From contig SNAP01000002.1 in the NCBI GenBank assembly GCA_022496785.1, positions 62,001 to 126,000 on the forward strand: 64,000 bases of DNA, given 5' to 3'. Each line of letters opens with the position of its first letter. Positions within the stretch are counted from its first letter, which is position 1. The notes beneath the pieces were generated by a model. It made no database searches. It was not told the origin of the DNA and worked only from the letters and a program-made list of their open reading frames with translations. This DNA comes from Marinilabiliaceae bacterium JC040. Lineage in GTDB: Bacteria; Bacteroidota; Bacteroidia; Bacteroidales; Marinifilaceae. A program made the position numbers and the translations under genes. Below, one piece after another: positions 63,386-64,000 of the stretch.

Positions 63386-64000
63386 ATGAATAAAAATCTT
63401 AAAATTTCGCTCCTAGTATTTTTCATACTAGGAGCTTTTATCTTACTAACAGGCTTATCTTCTGAAAAAGAAGATCAAGGAGTTATTAAAATTAAAGCTG
63501 ATAATTTCTACATACCAAAGAAACTATCTTTTGCAGGAGAAATCGTTCCAATTCACAGAATTGACATTAGAGAACAATTAGAAAGAGAATTAATAGTTAA
63601 TAATTTCTTTCATTCTCAAACAATTCAATTACTAAAAAAGAAAGATCGATATTTTAAAATTATTGAACCTATCTTAAAAAAGAACAATATTCCTGACGAT
63701 TTCAAATATCTAGCAGTTGCTGAAAGTGGGTTAATACCTACAATAATGTCTCCAGCTGGAGCAGTTGGCTTATGGCAATTCTTAAGATCAACAGGTAAGG
63801 AAAATGGGCTTATAATTAATAAGTTTGTTGATGAAAGATATAATATAGAGAAATCGACAGAAGCAGCTTGTAAGTTCTTAAATAAGCTATACAAAGATCT
63901 TAAAAGTTGGTCTCTTGTTAGTGCAGCATATAATAGTGGTAAAAGAAATGTGCTTAATCAAATAAAAAGACAAAAGAACTCGTATTATTACGATATGCTT
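63386..64000 (+). CDS. Lytic transglycosylase, N-terminal part (3' cut by window edge)
   Basis: The 205 visible residues start with an N-terminal anchor (ISLLVFFILGAFILL), then a helical segment and the SLT domain: YLAVAESGL (catalytic Glu), SPAGAVGLWQF and VSAAYNSG. This is the goose-lysozyme-like fold that cleaves peptidoglycan between MurNAc and GlcNAc. The 5' coding bases contain a strong terminator-like hairpin. The C-terminus, possibly with LysM domains, lies outside the window. Confidence 0.9.
   Translation, partial: MNKNLKISLLVFFILGAFILLTGLSSEKEDQGVIKIKADNFYIPKKLSFAGEIVPIHRIDIREQLERELIVNNFFHSQTIQLLKKKDRYFKIIEPILKKNNIPDDFKYLAVAESGLIPTIMSPAGAVGLWQFLRSTGKENGLIINKFVDERYNIEKSTEAACKFLNKLYKDLKSWSLVSAAYNSGKRNVLNQIKRQKNSYYYDML
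63409..63439 (+). terminator. Terminator-like hairpin inside the transglycosylase gene
   Basis: GCTCCTAGTAT pairs perfectly with ATACTAGGAGC (11 bp, loop of 5), followed by TTTTA. It lies in codons 8-18 of the gene, coding for the signal anchor, so it may end the OMP transcript or attenuate the next gene. Confidence 0.6.

Overview
The window is AT-rich DNA from a member of the Bacteroidota, most likely the order Bacteroidales. The case rests on TTTG/TAnnTTTG promoters, the lack of strong Shine-Dalgarno sites, type III glutamine synthetase, an archaeal-type prolyl-tRNA synthetase, 6-bladed beta-propeller lipoproteins, YwqK/MORN antitoxin-like proteins, a Rhs core of Bacteroidales type and DUF2157/GDYXXLXY pairs. 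No rRNA, tRNA or CRISPR array was seen. The standard code is used: several intact genes end in TGA and Trp is TGG.

Layout. 1-2.3 kb: end of a thiamine (thiazole) operon, thiG-thiH-thiF. 2.4-14.2 kb: housekeeping and transport genes (M13 peptidase-like lipoprotein, P-type Ca2+ ATPase with a secreted nuclease, S37-like peptidase, tilS, membrane pyrophosphatase). 14.3-22.9 kb: lineage-specific envelope genes, including two tandem DUF2157/GDYXXLXY pairs, a GVQ-repeat surface protein and a LytS/LytTR-type two-component system. 23-34.5 kb: an accessory region with MORN proteins, small immunity-like genes, a decayed Rhs core, gene fragments, a third DUF2157/GDYXXLXY pair and two tandem propeller lipoproteins. 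34.5-39.6 kb: an island of decayed DNA with remnants of IS21-type istA and istB on either side of an intact three-gene cassette (TIGR04255-like protein, small protein, ComEC-like metallo-beta-lactamase-fold enzyme). This cassette is the best candidate for an undescribed system. 39.6-47.6 kb: a BASS-type transporter, sbcCD, and a redox/arsenical-type efflux operon behind a promoter with two matching palindromic operators. 47.7-51.4 kb: a TPP-riboswitch operon (methyltransferase-thiM-thiE-thiD-tenA). 51.5-64 kb: MATE pump with a MarR regulator, glnN, pabB, pepT, a conserved hypothetical, proS, a low-complexity lipoprotein, a FadL/OmpP1-like outer-membrane protein and a lytic transglycosylase cut by the window end.

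How the parts work together. The two thiamine loci cover thiazole synthesis (thiGHF) and salvage/assembly (tenA, thiD, thiM, thiE); the second is under TPP control. The CcdA-like protein, thioredoxin-like lipoprotein, small thioredoxin and DUF318 permease form one transcription unit, separated from sbcDC by a terminator. Decay in the middle third (nonsense codons, frameshifts, short duplicated fragments, gene conversion) points to repeated recombination there.

All gene assignments are from reading motifs by eye; no database search was run.
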